Origin: Nocardioides sp.
GTDB taxonomy: Bacteria > Actinomycetota > Actinomycetes > Propionibacteriales > Nocardioidaceae
Length of the DNA stretch: 40,188 bases
Assembly: GCA_031177735.1 (NCBI GenBank)
Contig: JAPSKJ010000002.1
Span: forward strand, 1 to 40,188
Reading direction: 5' to 3'
Position numbers and translations under genes: made by a program. How positions within the stretch are numbered: position 1 is the stretch's first letter; each line of letters opens with the position of its first letter. Of this stretch, positions 7,116-16,719 are shown in pieces. A model generated the notes under the pieces. The model was not told where the DNA came from. It searched no databases and saw nothing but the letters and a program-made list of their open reading frames with translations.

Positions 7116-7918
7116 CAGCGAGCGACCGCCGTGAAGAACATCTTGGCGTTGGCTGCGGCTGCGAAGGTCATCGTGCCTGCAGCGCCTTGGAACGCCTGCA
7201 CGGTGTAGGTGGCGGACTGGCCGACGGCCAAGGTCTCGCGATGGCGAACGAACATGAACGGGCCGGCGTTGGTGACCGGAGAGAACTCCCGACCTTCCGC
7301 GACCTGCACCCCGTTCTTCCTGATCCGAGCGGCGACGAGCGTGTTCGCGACGGAGTGGTAGACGCTGTCGCAGAAGAAATCCACGTAGAGCGGCCGCCCT
7401 GTTCCGGTGACAGTGATCGACAGGCCGGGGATGTCGGCATTGGCGGAGGAGGTGAACGTGGTCTCGCGCTCGGCTGATCCGAGCTCGATTCCCGGCACGT
7501 TGTCCTCGAGCGCCTGCAGGACGAGGGTGTTGACGACCGTCGCGGCCTCGGAGACGTTGGCGACCGCATCGGTGTTGGCGACGTCGGACAGATCGCGGTT
7601 CGCGGTCAGCTCGAAGTACCCGCTCGACCACGTGCGCTTGACGCCCTGGTCGTCCTTGTAAGTGACAGTGACGTTGTAGCGCAGGTCGTTGGGGACGTTG
7701 ATGCCTGCGGAGTCGGTGGCGATAAGGTCGACGGAGAACGAGCCGTCGGCGTTGACGGTGAGCCGCGTCGGGTTGGGGAGCCGCACGTCGTTGTTGTCGA
7801 GGTCGACGAGCGCGAACCGGCCGAGGTTGGTGGAGACGACAGCGGAGACGATGCGGCGGGTGTCGGCCACTCCCGGCAGGTCGAGCAGCGTCCCAGTCAG
7901 CGTGTGCGTGGTGGTCAA
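7115..7918 (-). CDS. Minor tail / tail fibre protein
   Basis: A 267-aa protein. The N-terminal ~110 residues form a beta domain of the kind that opens actinophage fibre proteins (TLTGTLLDLPGVADTRRIVSA..., FSVDLIATDSAGINVPNDLRYNVTV, SGYFELTANRDLSDVANTD). A helical linker follows (ANVSEAATVVNTLVLQALEDN). The C-terminal ~120 residues (from ETTFTSSANADIPGLS) form a separate beta domain, perhaps a tip. It shares a 4-nt overlap with the alpha/beta hydrolase gene, so the two proteins are probably made in similar amounts. Confidence 0.75.
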   Translation of the reverse strand: MTTTHTLTGTLLDLPGVADTRRIVSAVVSTNLGRFALVDLDNNDVRLPNPTRLTVNADGSFSVDLIATDSAGINVPNDLRYNVTVTYKDDQGVKRTWSSGYFELTANRDLSDVANTDAVANVSEAATVVNTLVLQALEDNVPGIELGSAERETTFTSSANADIPGLSITVTGTGRPLYVDFFCDSVYHSVANTLVAARIRKNGVQVAEGREFSPVTNAGPFMFVRHRETLAVGQSATYTVQAFQGAAGTMTFAAAANAKMFFTAVAR

Positions 7919-7929
7919 CGGTGGCTCCT

Positions 7930-9264
7930 CTACTGCTGGGCAGCGATCCAGTAGACGGTCGGGGTGGCCGTCGTGACGGTGGCGTTGATGTGCCGGACCG
8001 TGATGGTGGCCGCGGTGGTGGTGATGCTGGAGACGGCGACGTTGTAGAGGCTGTTCGACGCGATGCCAACGACGCTCGGCGCGGTGGTGAACACGCCGGC
8101 GGGGAACGAGATGTTCGCCGAGCCGTTGTCGGAGGCGGACACGGTGACGTCGACGGAGCCGGACAGCAGTCGCCCGTTGCGACTGGCGAGGGACTTGGCA
8201 GCCGCCGCCTGCTTGGATGCGCTGGCCGCGATCTGCTGGGCCTGCTCGAGCACCGACTCCTCATCCCGGGCGGCCATGCCACGCGGGTTGATCTGGATGG
8301 TGTCTTCCTCCCAGTCGTAGTCGGTGTCACCGATGACGACGTCGAGGTTGGAGGCGATGCCGCGGGGGTCGCGCACGCCGAGGAGCCGGACCGCGTCACC
8401 GGCCTTGATGAGCGCGAGGTTCGCGGGGATGTCGCCCTTGGTGGTGACCTGCCCGTTGGTGAGGGTGAGGCCGTTCGTCCAGCCGGAGCGGCCCTGCAGC
8501 TTCTCCCATTCGGCGCGGGCGATGTTGGTCGCCTTCGTGGAGGTCATGCGCCCGCGGTCGGTGACGTCCATCGTCTGCTCGACCCCGCCGACGACGGAGG
8601 ACGCCGGGTAGGAGGCGGTGGCGAGTCGGCCGCTGGTGGTGGAGACGTAGCGCACGAAGATCCGGTCGACGCGCTCGTCGTCAGCCTGCCCCAGTTCGCC
8701 GGAGCCGGGGACGACGTACCACTGAGGGTCAGTCTCGGTGGGGGCGTCGATGATGAGCCGGCGGTCGCGGTCGACTCGCCAGCCCGACAAGTTCTCCTCA
8801 GCCCACGCGTCGAGGATCGACTGGACGGTGTAGAGCCCGCCCTGGTCGTCGTCCTCGCCGACGGGGGTGGTGCCGAAGTTGCCGACCCGCGTCCACGACA
8901 GGACCCCGCGGGCGATGGCCGCGTCGACCGCCGTGTTGGGCTTCGTGGTGGCGAGCCCGGTCTCGGTCAGCGCCGGCGCGTTCTCGCCTTCTCGGCAGGC
9001 GCCGATAGCGACCATCTCGCCGGAATCCCAGTTGGGTTCGGTGAGCGTCCCGGCGAACACGCGAACAGGGCCGAGCATCACCTCGACGGGTGCGCCGTGG
9101 ACGATCGCCGGGTGCCGCTGTCCGGGCTTGAGGATGGCGGTCCACGACGCCTGCCAGTCGCCGTTCTCCCGCGTCTGGTGGTGCAGCCCGCCCCAATTGG
9201 GGAAGATCCCGGACAGCCAGAACCCCCCGACCCTGATCTCGGGTCGGGTAACGGTGCGCCGCAT
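7930..9264 (-). CDS. Minor tail protein (baseplate hub / tail-associated, Tal-like)
   Basis: A 444-aa protein. ATG 9264 overlaps the upstream stop by ATGA, which fixes the start; upstream in-frame codons lie inside the previous gene. It is beta-rich with features of the hub protein following Dit in siphophages: MLGPVRVFAGTLTEPNWDSG, a D/E-rich loop (VGEDDDQGG), LDAWAEENLSGWRVDRDRRL, and a late section on line definitions (GDAVRLLGVRDPRGIASNLDVVIGDT). An Ala-rich helix (AQQIAASASKQAAAAKSLAS) precedes a small C-terminal beta domain. Assignment is by order and style, not by a diagnostic motif. Confidence 0.75.
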   Translation of the reverse strand: MRRTVTRPEIRVGGFWLSGIFPNWGGLHHQTRENGDWQASWTAILKPGQRHPAIVHGAPVEVMLGPVRVFAGTLTEPNWDSGEMVAIGACREGENAPALTETGLATTKPNTAVDAAIARGVLSWTRVGNFGTTPVGEDDDQGGLYTVQSILDAWAEENLSGWRVDRDRRLIIDAPTETDPQWYVVPGSGELGQADDERVDRIFVRYVSTTSGRLATASYPASSVVGGVEQTMDVTDRGRMTSTKATNIARAEWEKLQGRSGWTNGLTLTNGQVTTKGDIPANLALIKAGDAVRLLGVRDPRGIASNLDVVIGDTDYDWEEDTIQINPRGMAARDEESVLEQAQQIAASASKQAAAAKSLASRNGRLLSGSVDVTVSASDNGSANISFPAGVFTTAPSVVGIASNSLYNVAVSSITTTAATITVRHINATVTTATPTVYWIAAQQ

Positions 9265-11018
9265 CAGTCGTCCTGGACGTGGGAGTGGTAGCGCGGGTAA
9301 AACTCGATCTCGGACTTGGCGGTCTCCGTACTGGTGCAGACGGTGAAGATCTGCATCTCGCCTGGGCTGAACCGGTGCGACCCGAACGATTCGCAGAACA
9401 GGTCGATGCACACGCCGTCGGAGCGGTTCGTCAACTTGCCGCCCCAGACGCTCGGGCGAGCCGCGCCGAGCTCGGGCGAGCGGATCTCGACCCAGGTCAG
9501 CGACTCGACGCCGTGGTATGGATTCTTGACCCACGTAAGAGCGCCGTCGTCGAGGCTGAACAGCCACACCTCGTCAACCGTGATGGACGCGGTTGCCGTT
9601 ACGAACTCCACTTTGACCCTCTGATCGCCCTCTACGTCGAGCGTCGGAAGCGTTACGGTGCCTAGGGGGATGATCTGGTAGCCGGACGTGGTGGAAAGTG
9701 ACGCCGACCCGGCCTGCTTCACGGAGAAGAACGACGCCCCACTGGCGGCGATACCGCCGACAGTCCACGGAAGGGTAGCCGCGGCAGTGACGTTCATCCG
9801 CGCAACCAGCGCGTAGGTTCCCCTGGTGAACACGTCCGCCGGGATCTCGAAATGCATGGGCGTACTCAGGTCGTTGCGCGCCCCTGACACCATCGCCGTG
9901 TCTGCCGTTACGGTGGCGCTCATGGTGCGGTAGGTCCGCATCGCAACCTGCCAAGCCGTGTTTCGGGACGTGTAAACGAGCACGTCGGCCCCCAGGGCGG
10001 ACGAGTCGTAGACGCGAATCGCCGCCTGGGTGGGCGCGGACCCGCCGACCGACGCCGTTCGACTCTGCTGGCGGCCCGCCGGGATGCTGCTGGTGCGGGC
10101 GACCTCGTGGACGCGGAGGAAGGCGGTCGCGCTGCCGCCGCTCGGGATCTCGATGTAGACCAGCAGATTCGTGAAGGTTCCGCCTCCGACAACCGGGGCG
10201 TAGTAGTAGTGGTCAACGGCGCCCGCGATTGAGGACGTCCTAGTCGCTGCGAGGGTCAGCGGATACTGGCCCGAAGTCGAGTGCGCTTCGTAGTAGGCGC
10301 TGTAGGTCCCCGCATGAGACGCCTGGACGGTGATACGGAGGTACGTGTCGCCGCCCATCGAGGCTGGAGTGGGGAAGTTTCGAGAGAGGGCGATCGCTGC
10401 GCTGCTGGCCTTCGTGCCCTGCCCGTAGACGTAGCCGCCCGTCGACCCCGAAGACGTCGCAGTGAGCCCCAGGAACGACGCCGTCCAGTTGGTGAACGAC
10501 GTACAGGCGTCGATGACCGTCACCGTCGCCGACCCGGACGACAGCGCCGGGACGACCGTCTTCTCCTCCGTCCGCGCGAACGGCAGGCAGGTGAGCGTCA
10601 GGAGGAAATAGCGGTTCTCCTGCAGCACCTCATCGTCGTCCCAGCCCTCGTAGTCGCGGTCGAGGCGGGCGTTCACCACGTCGAACACGGTCACCGCGGC
10701 GTTGTCCGTCGGCGGCGTCCACACCAGCGGCGACTTCTCCGTCGCCAGCACCTCAGCCATCAACGCAGCCTCGGCCGCCGCAATCGCGTCACCGTCGACA
10801 CCCGACAGTCGCAGTTTCATCGTGATCTCGCGGTTGTCCCACCGCTGCGTCACCGCCAGGGCGCCATCGGTGAGGAGCGACTGCACGATCTCCACGACCG
10901 GCTCCGGGTTGCCGAACGACGCCCCCTCCGCGACCGCCTCGATGAGCCAGCCAGCGTCCGTCGGCGTCTCCGACACGAAGTCGAGCGCCCCCCAGGTGAG
11001 ACCGTGCTGTTGCGTCAC
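9264..11018 (-). CDS. Distal tail / minor tail protein (Dit-like)
   Basis: A 584-aa protein directly after the tape measure gene, starting at GTG 11018 with a 4-nt overlap. The N-terminal ~150 residues ([48 protein letters not shown]) match the fold expected of the distal tail protein that caps the tail tube. A long middle section (160-480) consists of beta-sandwich, carbohydrate-binding-like modules. The end ([16 protein letters not shown]..., [33 protein letters not shown]) completes the tail-tube-like domain. Central insertions of this size suggest the protein is displayed on the outside of the tail. Confidence 0.75.
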   Translation of the reverse strand: MTQQHGLTWGALDFVSETPTDAGWLIEAVAEGASFGNPEPVVEIVQSLLTDGALAVTQRWDNREITMKLRLSGVDGDAIAAAEAALMAEVLATEKSPLVWTPPTDNAAVTVFDVVNARLDRDYEGWDDDEVLQENRYFLLTLTCLPFARTEEKTVVPALSSGSATVTVIDACTSFTNWTASFLGLTATSSGSTGGYVYGQGTKASSAAIALSRNFPTPASMGGDTYLRITVQASHAGTYSAYYEAHSTSGQYPLTLAATRTSSIAGAVDHYYYAPVVGGGTFTNLLVYIEIPSGGSATAFLRVHEVARTSSIPAGRQQSRTASVGGSAPTQAAIRVYDSSALGADVLVYTSRNTAWQVAMRTYRTMSATVTADTAMVSGARNDLSTPMHFEIPADVFTRGTYALVARMNVTAAATLPWTVGGIAASGASFFSVKQAGSASLSTTSGYQIIPLGTVTLPTLDVEGDQRVKVEFVTATASITVDEVWLFSLDDGALTWVKNPYHGVESLTWVEIRSPELGAARPSVWGGKLTNRSDGVCIDLFCESFGSHRFSPGEMQIFTVCTSTETAKSEIEFYPRYHSHVQDD

Positions 11019-14000
11019 TTCCGCGCCCCTCTGTTGCCGTTCCGCCCCGCGTTACCGGCGCCGCGCTTGCGGCTGTCACGGTCCCGCTTGTGGTTGTCGT
11101 TGTTGCGCCGATCCGCGGCCTTGATCGCCCGCTCGATGCGCTCCAGACGCGTCACCAGTGGCTTGATGTCGCGCCGCTCGTCCCGCAGCCGGTCCCCGTA
11201 GGCCGCTGTGCCCGCCAGCGTCCCCACGTCGCGCAGGACGCTGTTGCGCTGGTTGTAGAGCCGCGCGTACTCCGCCAGCTCCCGCCGTGACAGGTCTGCG
11301 AACGCCTGAGCGCCCGCGAGACCGCCCTGGGACAGCACCTCGGCCAGCGCCGGACCGTCGAGACCCTTGCGGCGCAGCGACTGGATCGCCTCGCGCATCT
11401 GCCGCGCCTCAGCGAGGTCGTTGCGCAGGGCCGCCGTCGCGGCGCCAGGCGAACCAGACGCGAACTCGCTCGACCACGGGTCAACCTCGCCGAACAGCTC
11501 GGACCGGATGCCGCTCTGCACGTCCGAGGACAGCGACTTCATGCTCTCGATGACCCGGTCGCGCTGCTCGCGCTCGCGCTGCAGCGCCTTCTCCGTCTCG
11601 CGGAGCTCGCGGTTCAGCCGCTTCAAGCCGCGGGCTGCGTCCGAGGCGTCACGATCGTCCCGGCCGCCACGGTTGTCGCGCGTGACCACCAGGCCGCCGT
11701 CGGCATAGCCGGGCAGGTCGCGCATCCCCGGCAGGAAGCCGTAGCGCGAACGGAGGAACGCAGCGTCGCGGCGGACGATCGGCTTCGGGAGCACCACCTC
11801 GTCACGGTGGACGACGCCGGCGACCTCGTTGCGACCACCCGGGCCGGTCCAGCCGCCGGACGCGAACCCGTCGCGAGGGCCGAGGTTGCTGGCGGTCTGC
11901 CGGCGGACGACGTTCACGAACACGGTCTCGTCGGCGATGCTCGAGAGTGCTCCCCTGGTCGACGCCGCGGCCTGCTGGGCGTTCGACTTGACGTCGATGC
12001 GGGGGGTGGCGGTGATGTTGCTGACCCACGCCAGGTCGTCGCCGGCGCCGCGGATCCTCGAGCGGCCCGTGTCGATCGGGCCGGTGTCGAACTTCGGCTG
12101 GATCCGCATGTTGTTGATCCGGTGGCCCTGCATCTGTACCGCCGCCAACGCGTGCTCGCCGGAGCGGACTGCGCCCCACAGGTTGTTGAACTCGCGGATC
12201 GTCTTCCGGCTGCCGTTCGCAAGCTGCTCGAACACCCGAGCCGCCTGCGGGCCGAGCCGGTCGAACACCTCCTGCAGCGCCGCTTCGTCCGCACCGCGGT
12301 TGAGCGCCACCCGCCAGTTCGACGCCATGTTCCGAGACGCCTCAGCCATGCGAGACATCTGGCGCATCAGCTTGTCGAGGCTCAGCGACGGCTTCTCGAT
12401 CGCATCGCCCAGGGTGTAGAACGCGTCCGCGGCCTCCTGCGCGGCCTCACGCCGCGCCCTGTACGCCTCGACCTTCATCACCTGTCGGTCGTGCTCGCGC
12501 AGGGCGACCTCGGCAGAGAGGGCGGCGGCCCTCTCCTCCACGAGTGCTTCCTCGATCACTTCGCGCTGCTTCTTCGCCTTGGTGAACGACGACTCGATGC
12601 CGAACCACTGTTCGCCCATCGCCTGCACCCAGTCGAAGCCCGCGGTCGGACTCGTCTGATCCTGCAGGAAATCCCAGAACCCAGTCGTCTGGACATTCTC
12701 GGAGAACCGCGCCATATCGTCACCGAGAGCCGCATACTCCGTGCGCATCGACTCGATGTCGCCGGACCGGATAGCGGCGTTGGACCGCTCGATCGAGTCG
12801 GCCACCCGCTCGTTCGCGGCCGAGAAGTCGAGGGCGAGACCGATACCGGCACCGACTGCCGCACCATACGGGTTGACCATCGATCCGATTAGGCCGAGCA
12901 TCGCCGTGTTCTGGATGCCGAGCGACTGGCCCGCCTCAGTGGTGGCGATTGCGAACGCGGCTGCACCAGCCGCACCTACGCCGGCAGTCTTGCCGAACGT
13001 CGCCATCGTCCCGCGGGTGCGAGCGGCTGCCTCGTTGAAGCGGCGCATCTCACGCTCAGACCGGGCGCCCGACGTGGCGGCGATCGTGCCCATCGTGCGC
13101 AGGTCGGGGATCAGGTTCCGCACCGACGTCCGCGTGGCGTTGAGACGCTGCGCGAGCGGGATGACGCCGCCAGTTGCGCCCGCTGCGCCCGCCGTCCCCG
13201 CACCGCCCGGCATCGCACCGCGGACGGCCGACGACGCCCCGATGAAGCCCGTCCGAGCCAGCAGGGCCGCGGTCATGCCGAGCGCCCGATTGAGGACCAT
13301 GAACGCCGCGGCCATCGCGAACAGCCGCGGACCCACCGGGGAGTCGGCGATCATCGAGATGCCCTCGGCGACCGCCTCGAGCGTCTTGAGCACTGGGCCG
13401 CCGAGAGGGGCGATGGCCTGCACGATGTCGAGGCCCGCCTGCGCGATCGCGACGAGGGTGTCCTGCACCTGCGCGCCGTTCTCGCGGATGTAGTCGACGA
13501 ACGCCTGGAAGCCCTCCGTCTGGGCCAGGCCACTCGCCCACTCGTCGAACCCGGACGCGACGCCCACAAGCCACGACGAGAAGTCGTCGTTGAGCGGGTC
13601 GAACGCCATCCACAGCTCGGCCATCGCGTGCGTGACCGACCCGATGACGCTCGAGACGTCGACCAGCGTCTCAGGGAGCTCGGTCGACAGGAACTCGAAG
13701 AACGGCCGCCAGCGGTCCGTCGTCAGCGACTCCGCGCCATCCGCGACCAAGGCGCCCCCGACCTCGGAGACACCCTTGATGATGTCCTCCACGCGCGGGG
13801 CGAGGCGGGTCAGGTGCTCCAGCGTCTCCGTCAGCCCCGGGAACCAACCCGCGGCAGCCGTGTCGCGCATCTCGGTGAGGACCGGCTGGAAGTCCTGGAA
13901 CGCCGCGACGAACGTGCGGGCCTCCGGCGCGAGACCACGCAGCGCCTCGCGGGCCTTCTCGAGGTTCTCCGTCGTCGGGTCCAGCTGGTAGGCGTCGATC

Positions 14001-14395
14001 GCCTGCACCGCGTCCGCGACTCCGTTGAGCGCGATCATTAGCGTCCCGCCGGCCATGCCCGCAGCGGCGAGCTGGTTGGCGAGACCCGTCACCGCAGGAA
14101 CGCCCACAGCCGCGACTGGGACCAGGCCGGGACCGAGCAGCGCGGCAGCTTCAGCGAGCAGCCGCAGCCGACCGGAGTAGCGGTCGATGTCCGCGCCGCC
14201 GCGAACTGCCGACGAGCTCAGACGGTCGATGTCGCCGCTCGACCCCGACAGGGAGCCCCGCAGCCGACTGCCGGACCCGTCGAGGTCGCTCAGCGCTCGG
14301 TCGAGCATTCCAGCGGCGGCAGCAGCCCGCGCCATGCCGGTGGTGAAACCTGCGTCCTCAAGACTCAGGCGCACACTCTCGCGACGAACGGCCAC
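11015..14395 (-). CDS. Tape measure protein
   Basis: At 1,126 aa the largest gene. It has the usual tape measure features: a long Ala/Gly-rich helical body (e.g. [40 protein letters not shown]), hydrophobic stretches near 330-400 and 475-530 ([39 protein letters not shown]), and a charged coiled-coil C terminus (about 940-1126). GTG 14395 is preferred because GAGGGGG then has 5-nt spacing; GTG 14401 overlaps that site. At about 0.15 nm per residue the tail would be near 170 nm. It overlaps the Dit-like gene by 4 nt. Confidence 0.93.
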   Translation of the reverse strand: MAVRRESVRLSLEDAGFTTGMARAAAAAGMLDRALSDLDGSGSRLRGSLSGSSGDIDRLSSSAVRGGADIDRYSGRLRLLAEAAALLGPGLVPVAAVGVPAVTGLANQLAAAGMAGGTLMIALNGVADAVQAIDAYQLDPTTENLEKAREALRGLAPEARTFVAAFQDFQPVLTEMRDTAAAGWFPGLTETLEHLTRLAPRVEDIIKGVSEVGGALVADGAESLTTDRWRPFFEFLSTELPETLVDVSSVIGSVTHAMAELWMAFDPLNDDFSSWLVGVASGFDEWASGLAQTEGFQAFVDYIRENGAQVQDTLVAIAQAGLDIVQAIAPLGGPVLKTLEAVAEGISMIADSPVGPRLFAMAAAFMVLNRALGMTAALLARTGFIGASSAVRGAMPGGAGTAGAAGATGGVIPLAQRLNATRTSVRNLIPDLRTMGTIAATSGARSEREMRRFNEAAARTRGTMATFGKTAGVGAAGAAAFAIATTEAGQSLGIQNTAMLGLIGSMVNPYGAAVGAGIGLALDFSAANERVADSIERSNAAIRSGDIESMRTEYAALGDDMARFSENVQTTGFWDFLQDQTSPTAGFDWVQAMGEQWFGIESSFTKAKKQREVIEEALVEERAAALSAEVALREHDRQVMKVEAYRARREAAQEAADAFYTLGDAIEKPSLSLDKLMRQMSRMAEASRNMASNWRVALNRGADEAALQEVFDRLGPQAARVFEQLANGSRKTIREFNNLWGAVRSGEHALAAVQMQGHRINNMRIQPKFDTGPIDTGRSRIRGAGDDLAWVSNITATPRIDVKSNAQQAAASTRGALSSIADETVFVNVVRRQTASNLGPRDGFASGGWTGPGGRNEVAGVVHRDEVVLPKPIVRRDAAFLRSRYGFLPGMRDLPGYADGGLVVTRDNRGGRDDRDASDAARGLKRLNRELRETEKALQREREQRDRVIESMKSLSSDVQSGIRSELFGEVDPWSSEFASGSPGAATAALRNDLAEARQMREAIQSLRRKGLDGPALAEVLSQGGLAGAQAFADLSRRELAEYARLYNQRNSVLRDVGTLAGTAAYGDRLRDERRDIKPLVTRLERIERAIKAADRRNNDNHKRDRDSRKRGAGNAGRNGNRGARK

Positions 14396-14449
14396 GGGCA
14401 CCCCCTCGGTTCGCTAGCAAAGTGACGGAGGTCGGCTTACGCTCACGAC

Positions 14450-14773
14450 ATGGACGAGACCGAGGCACGGACCTCGACGCCGCCGGGCTGGTATCCCCAC
14501 CCGGTCGAGGCGCCCACCGTGCAGCGTTACTGGGACGGCTCGAGGTGGACGGACGACGTCGCGCCACTCGGTGCCGCGCCCCAGCCGCGGTCGAACGGTC
14601 TGAGCATCTGGACGATCGCCATCGGCGTCGCCCTCGGTGTGGTCGCGGTGATCGTCGGGCTCGTCGTCATCAACGGGTTCGCCGACGAGAACGAGACCGA
14701 CGACCTGATCGCGTGCGTCTCACGCAACAACGAGCTGCGCGAGCAGGGGGAGCCGACCTACCCCTGCGACTGA
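14450..14773 (+). CDS. DUF2510 membrane protein (moron inserted in tail operon)
   Basis: A 107-aa protein with an N-terminal DUF2510 module (PPGWYPHPVEAPTVQRYWDG and the following SRWT, about residues 11-34), a Pro/Ala linker, one membrane helix (about 52-75) and a short C-terminal acidic part with C89 and C106. DUF2510 is typical of actinobacterial membrane proteins. The gene lies on the opposite strand to the whole late operon, between the tail chaperones and the tape measure, and its end overlaps the chaperone reading frame by 16 bp. That arrangement is the hallmark of a moron expressed independently, probably in the lysogen. There is no ribosome site immediately upstream, so leaderless expression is possible. 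Confidence 0.85.
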   Translation: MDETEARTSTPPGWYPHPVEAPTVQRYWDGSRWTDDVAPLGAAPQPRSNGLSIWTIAIGVALGVVAVIVGLVVINGFADENETDDLIACVSRNNELREQGEPTYPCD

Positions 14774-15854
14774 GGCTTGGGGCGCTTCCGGGCCCGGGCC
14801 CTTCGGCGCTCCATCTCGTCCTCGGTGAGCTGCTGAATGTAGACGTGACGACCGTCTGAACGACGCGGCTCGTCCGGGCGGTTCTTCAGTTCCTCTTCTT
14901 CCGCCTCGTCAGCCTCTCGGCGGATACGTTCCGCCAACTTCGCGCCCGCGCACGTCGGGCAGACCTCGGTGCGCGTGGTGAACCCGACGGACGGGTCCAT
15001 CGTCAGTGAGCGGTGGAAGCCGCACGAGCAGACGCCCGCATCGTGTTCGGCGAGCGCGGCCATCCAGTTCCACTCCTCGTCGTCCCACTCCGGCTCGCGG
15101 GTGACAACGGTCCAGCCGGTCAGGTTGCCGTCGGCGTCGAAGTGCTCGTGTCGCTCGGACGGCTCCCAACCAAGCAGTCGCTTCCGGCTGATGCCGAGCG
15201 ACCGCGCAAGGGTCAGGGTGTCGCGGGCGTCCCGGTCGTGGACGAGGAGTTCGACGAGGCTTTTGGGGCACGGGCACCCTCGCCTTCCTGCAGCGACAGG
15301 ACCAGCGTCACGATGTCCTTGACATCACCGGGCGCGGCGTTGTTGAGCAGGTACTGCCAGTCCTCCTCGGTGACCGGCTCGTCGTTCCACGACACGACGT
15401 AGCGGAACAGGTCGTCGGCGAGGGCCTGAGCGTTGCAGAACCCGTAAGCCAGCCGCTCGTCGAGCGGGTGGAGGATCGGGCGGCCGTTCTCGTCGCGGTC
15501 GGTCTCACGCGGCGGGTTCGCATCCACCCAGAGTCGCCACTCGCCCGCGGGGATCGCCTGCAACCGCAGCGTCCCCTCATGCTCGCGCATCTGCGCGTAC
15601 AGGGCCTCGAGCTCGGTGTCGATCTCCGCGACACGTGCGCGACGCGGGTCGCCGACGCGGGTCGGCTTGCCGTCCGTCTCGCCGTCGTCGCCCTGGACGC
15701 GGGAGCCGATCTGCATCAGCAGGTCGGCCTTTTCCGACGTCAGCTCCTGCACCTGCCCGACAAGCTCCTGCGCGAGGCACAACGTCTTCGTGCGGGTGGG
15801 GAGACGCTTCGCAGCGCCGGCGGCGGCACGCAGCTCGCCGAGGGACTTGCTCAT
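14758..15854 (-). CDS. Tail assembly chaperone, -1 frameshift product (gpGT-like)
   Basis: A 365-aa product predicted by joining the upstream chaperone frame to the downstream frame at a CCCAAAA slippery heptamer (complement of 15261-15267). In the zero frame it reads C CCA AAA, and after slippage it continues as SLVELLVHDRDARDTLTLAR. The shifted frame is open from the heptamer to the stop at 14758, adding 167 residues with a possible zinc site (C-x-C near MAALAEHDAGVCSCGFH and later CPTC) and a charged C terminus. A separate start at 15063 is unnecessary. The arrangement before the tape measure gene is the conserved siphophage chaperone pair; the long form would bind the tape measure protein. 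Confidence 0.88.
15213..15854 (-). CDS. Tail assembly chaperone, short form (gpG-like)
   Basis: A 213-aa zero-frame product. The N terminus (MSKSLGELRAAAGAAKRLP) and helical body (VGQVQELTSEKADLLMQIGS, ARVAEIDTELEALYAQMREH) are followed by a compact domain (GEWRLWVDANPPRE..., EEDWQYLLNNAAPGDVKDIVTLVLSLQEGEG). It ends 15 residues past the slippery heptamer. It would be the abundant chaperone that coats the tape measure protein during tail assembly. It lies between the major tail protein and the tape measure, as in lambda and most actinobacterial siphophages. Confidence 0.9.
   Translation of the reverse strand: MSKSLGELRAAAGAAKRLPTRTKTLCLAQELVGQVQELTSEKADLLMQIGSRVQGDDGETDGKPTRVGDPRRARVAEIDTELEALYAQMREHEGTLRLQAIPAGEWRLWVDANPPRETDRDENGRPILHPLDERLAYGFCNAQALADDLFRYVVSWNDEPVTEEDWQYLLNNAAPGDVKDIVTLVLSLQEGEGARAPKASSNSSSTTGTPATP
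15261..15267 (-). promoter_or_regulatory. Programmed -1 ribosomal frameshift site CCCAAAA
   Basis: The heptamer fits X-XXY-YYZ (C-CCA-AAA) with the zero-frame codons CCA and AAA (codons 197-198 of the short chaperone). Slippage by -1 enters an open frame of 167 codons leading to the downstream chaperone region. The site lies 48 nt before the zero-frame stop. Confidence 0.88.
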
Positions 15855-15884
15855 TGGTTCTCCTGCCGAGTAGCCGAGTGAAGA

Positions 15885-15917
15885 CCCCCGCCTCGCACTC
15901 GGCAGACGAGGCGGGGG
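15885..15917 (-). terminator. Terminator after major tail protein gene
   Basis: A perfect 11-bp stem CCCCCGCCTCG (15885-15895) / CGAGGCGGGGG (15907-15917), 11-nt loop, in the 76-bp gap between the major tail protein stop (15931) and the chaperone start (15854). It would reduce transcription beyond the abundant tail tube protein. Confidence 0.8.
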
Positions 15918-15930
15918 CCGTCAGGGTTGG

Positions 15931-16452
15931 TCAGGCGACGATCTCGCCGTAGACCACGTCGGCGTTCGGGAAGAACATCTGCGAGATCTCGAACTCGGCG
16001 AAGTCGTCGTCGCCGGACTGGACGCGGTTCTGCCGGCCCAGGTAGCCCGTCCACGCCTCGTAGTGCTGGCCCACGGCGCCGGCGGTAGCGAACGCGACGC
16101 CCTTGCGGACCACGAGGATGCCGGTCGCGCCGTCGGTCAGCGCGGCCTTCGCCTCGTTGTCCGGGTCCGCGTCGTCGCCCTGCGGGTCGTAGACGTAGCG
16201 CAGGTCGAACGCGCTGATCTCGGTGCGGCCACGCTGCGGGAGCGTGATCGTGGTGCAGATCCGGTTCGGAGCCGAGCCGGTCGCCTCCGTGGCACCCGGG
16301 GTGAACGGACGCAGGAAGCACGACAGGTCGACGGACGAAGCGGCGTTCCACTCCGTCGCCAGGCTGATCGAGTCGAGGTCGGCCGCGGTGCTGATCCAGC
16401 GAACCGCCAGGTTCCCCAGGACCGGGGTCGCCTCCGGGAAGAAGGTGCTCAT
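15931..16452 (-). CDS. Major tail protein
   Basis: A 173-aa protein starting at ATG 16452 (MSTFFPEATPVLG), which has AAGGAG upstream; an earlier in-frame start would overlap the preceding gene. Beta-rich sequence (LAVRWISTAADLDSISLATEW, VDLSCFLRPFTPG, GTRTEISAFDLRY-like segment, GILVVRKGVAFA, FEISQMFFPNADV) and position between the tail terminator and the chaperones fit the siphophage tail tube subunit. A strong terminator follows, as is common for highly expressed structural genes. Confidence 0.85.
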   Translation of the reverse strand: MSTFFPEATPVLGNLAVRWISTAADLDSISLATEWNAASSVDLSCFLRPFTPGATEATGSAPNRICTTITLPQRGRTEISAFDLRYVYDPQGDDADPDNEAKAALTDGATGILVVRKGVAFATAGAVGQHYEAWTGYLGRQNRVQSGDDDFAEFEISQMFFPNADVVYGEIVA

Positions 16453-16456
16453 CGGG

Positions 16457-16711
16457 TCACTCCTTGTTGTCGGTGAGGGTGTTGTCGGCGGCACCCTCGT
16501 CGGGCGTGACCGCCTTCTTCTCGGCCGCCTTCTTGGCGACCGATGTCTTCGGCTTGACCGGGCGGCCGTTATCGCGGCGAGGCTTCACCGGGCGGCCGGT
16601 CGGGTCAGTGGCGTCGCCGTCGACCGTCTGCAGCTTGCGGCGATCGGCGAGGGCGCGGGAGACGGGTGCGACGATGCCGTTGTCGTGGCGCACGAGTACG
16701 AAGTCGGGCAT
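16457..16711 (-). CDS. Small basic structural-region protein, unknown
   Basis: 84 aa from ATG 16711, chosen for the AGGAGGAGCC immediately upstream. The N terminus (MPDFVLVRHDNGIVAPVSRAL, then ADRRKLQTVDGDATDPTGRPV) resembles small actinophage proteins encoded next to capsid or tail tube genes, and the C-terminal half is a low-complexity Lys/Ala/Pro tail (VKPKTSVAKKAAEKKAV). It shows a similar plan to the 53-aa protein after the capsid gene: a short ordered segment followed by a disordered basic tail. Function unknown. Confidence 0.7.
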   Translation of the reverse strand: MPDFVLVRHDNGIVAPVSRALADRRKLQTVDGDATDPTGRPVKPRRDNGRPVKPKTSVAKKAAEKKAVTPDEGAADNTLTDNKE

Positions 16712-16719
16712 GGCTCCTC

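Noticed and set aside
6420-8399. A 659-codon minus-strand frame covering three genes
   Set aside because: Only the last 231 codons (alpha/beta hydrolase) match a family; the upstream part is Arg/Ser/Pro-rich and lies antiphase to the well-supported fibre and tail genes.
7921-9291. Long plus-strand frame opposite the tail hub gene
   Set aside because: Gly/Val/Arg/Asp-rich shadow typical of high-GC sequence, with no ribosome site or domain; the same holds for 4012-4749, 6075-7208, 11807-12892, 19129-20271, 21221-22075 and 22663-23931.
14758-15063. Downstream tail chaperone as an independent gene from ATG 15063
   Set aside because: The frame is open back to the slippery CCCAAAA site at 15267 and there is no good ribosome site at 15063, so the frameshift explanation is preferred.
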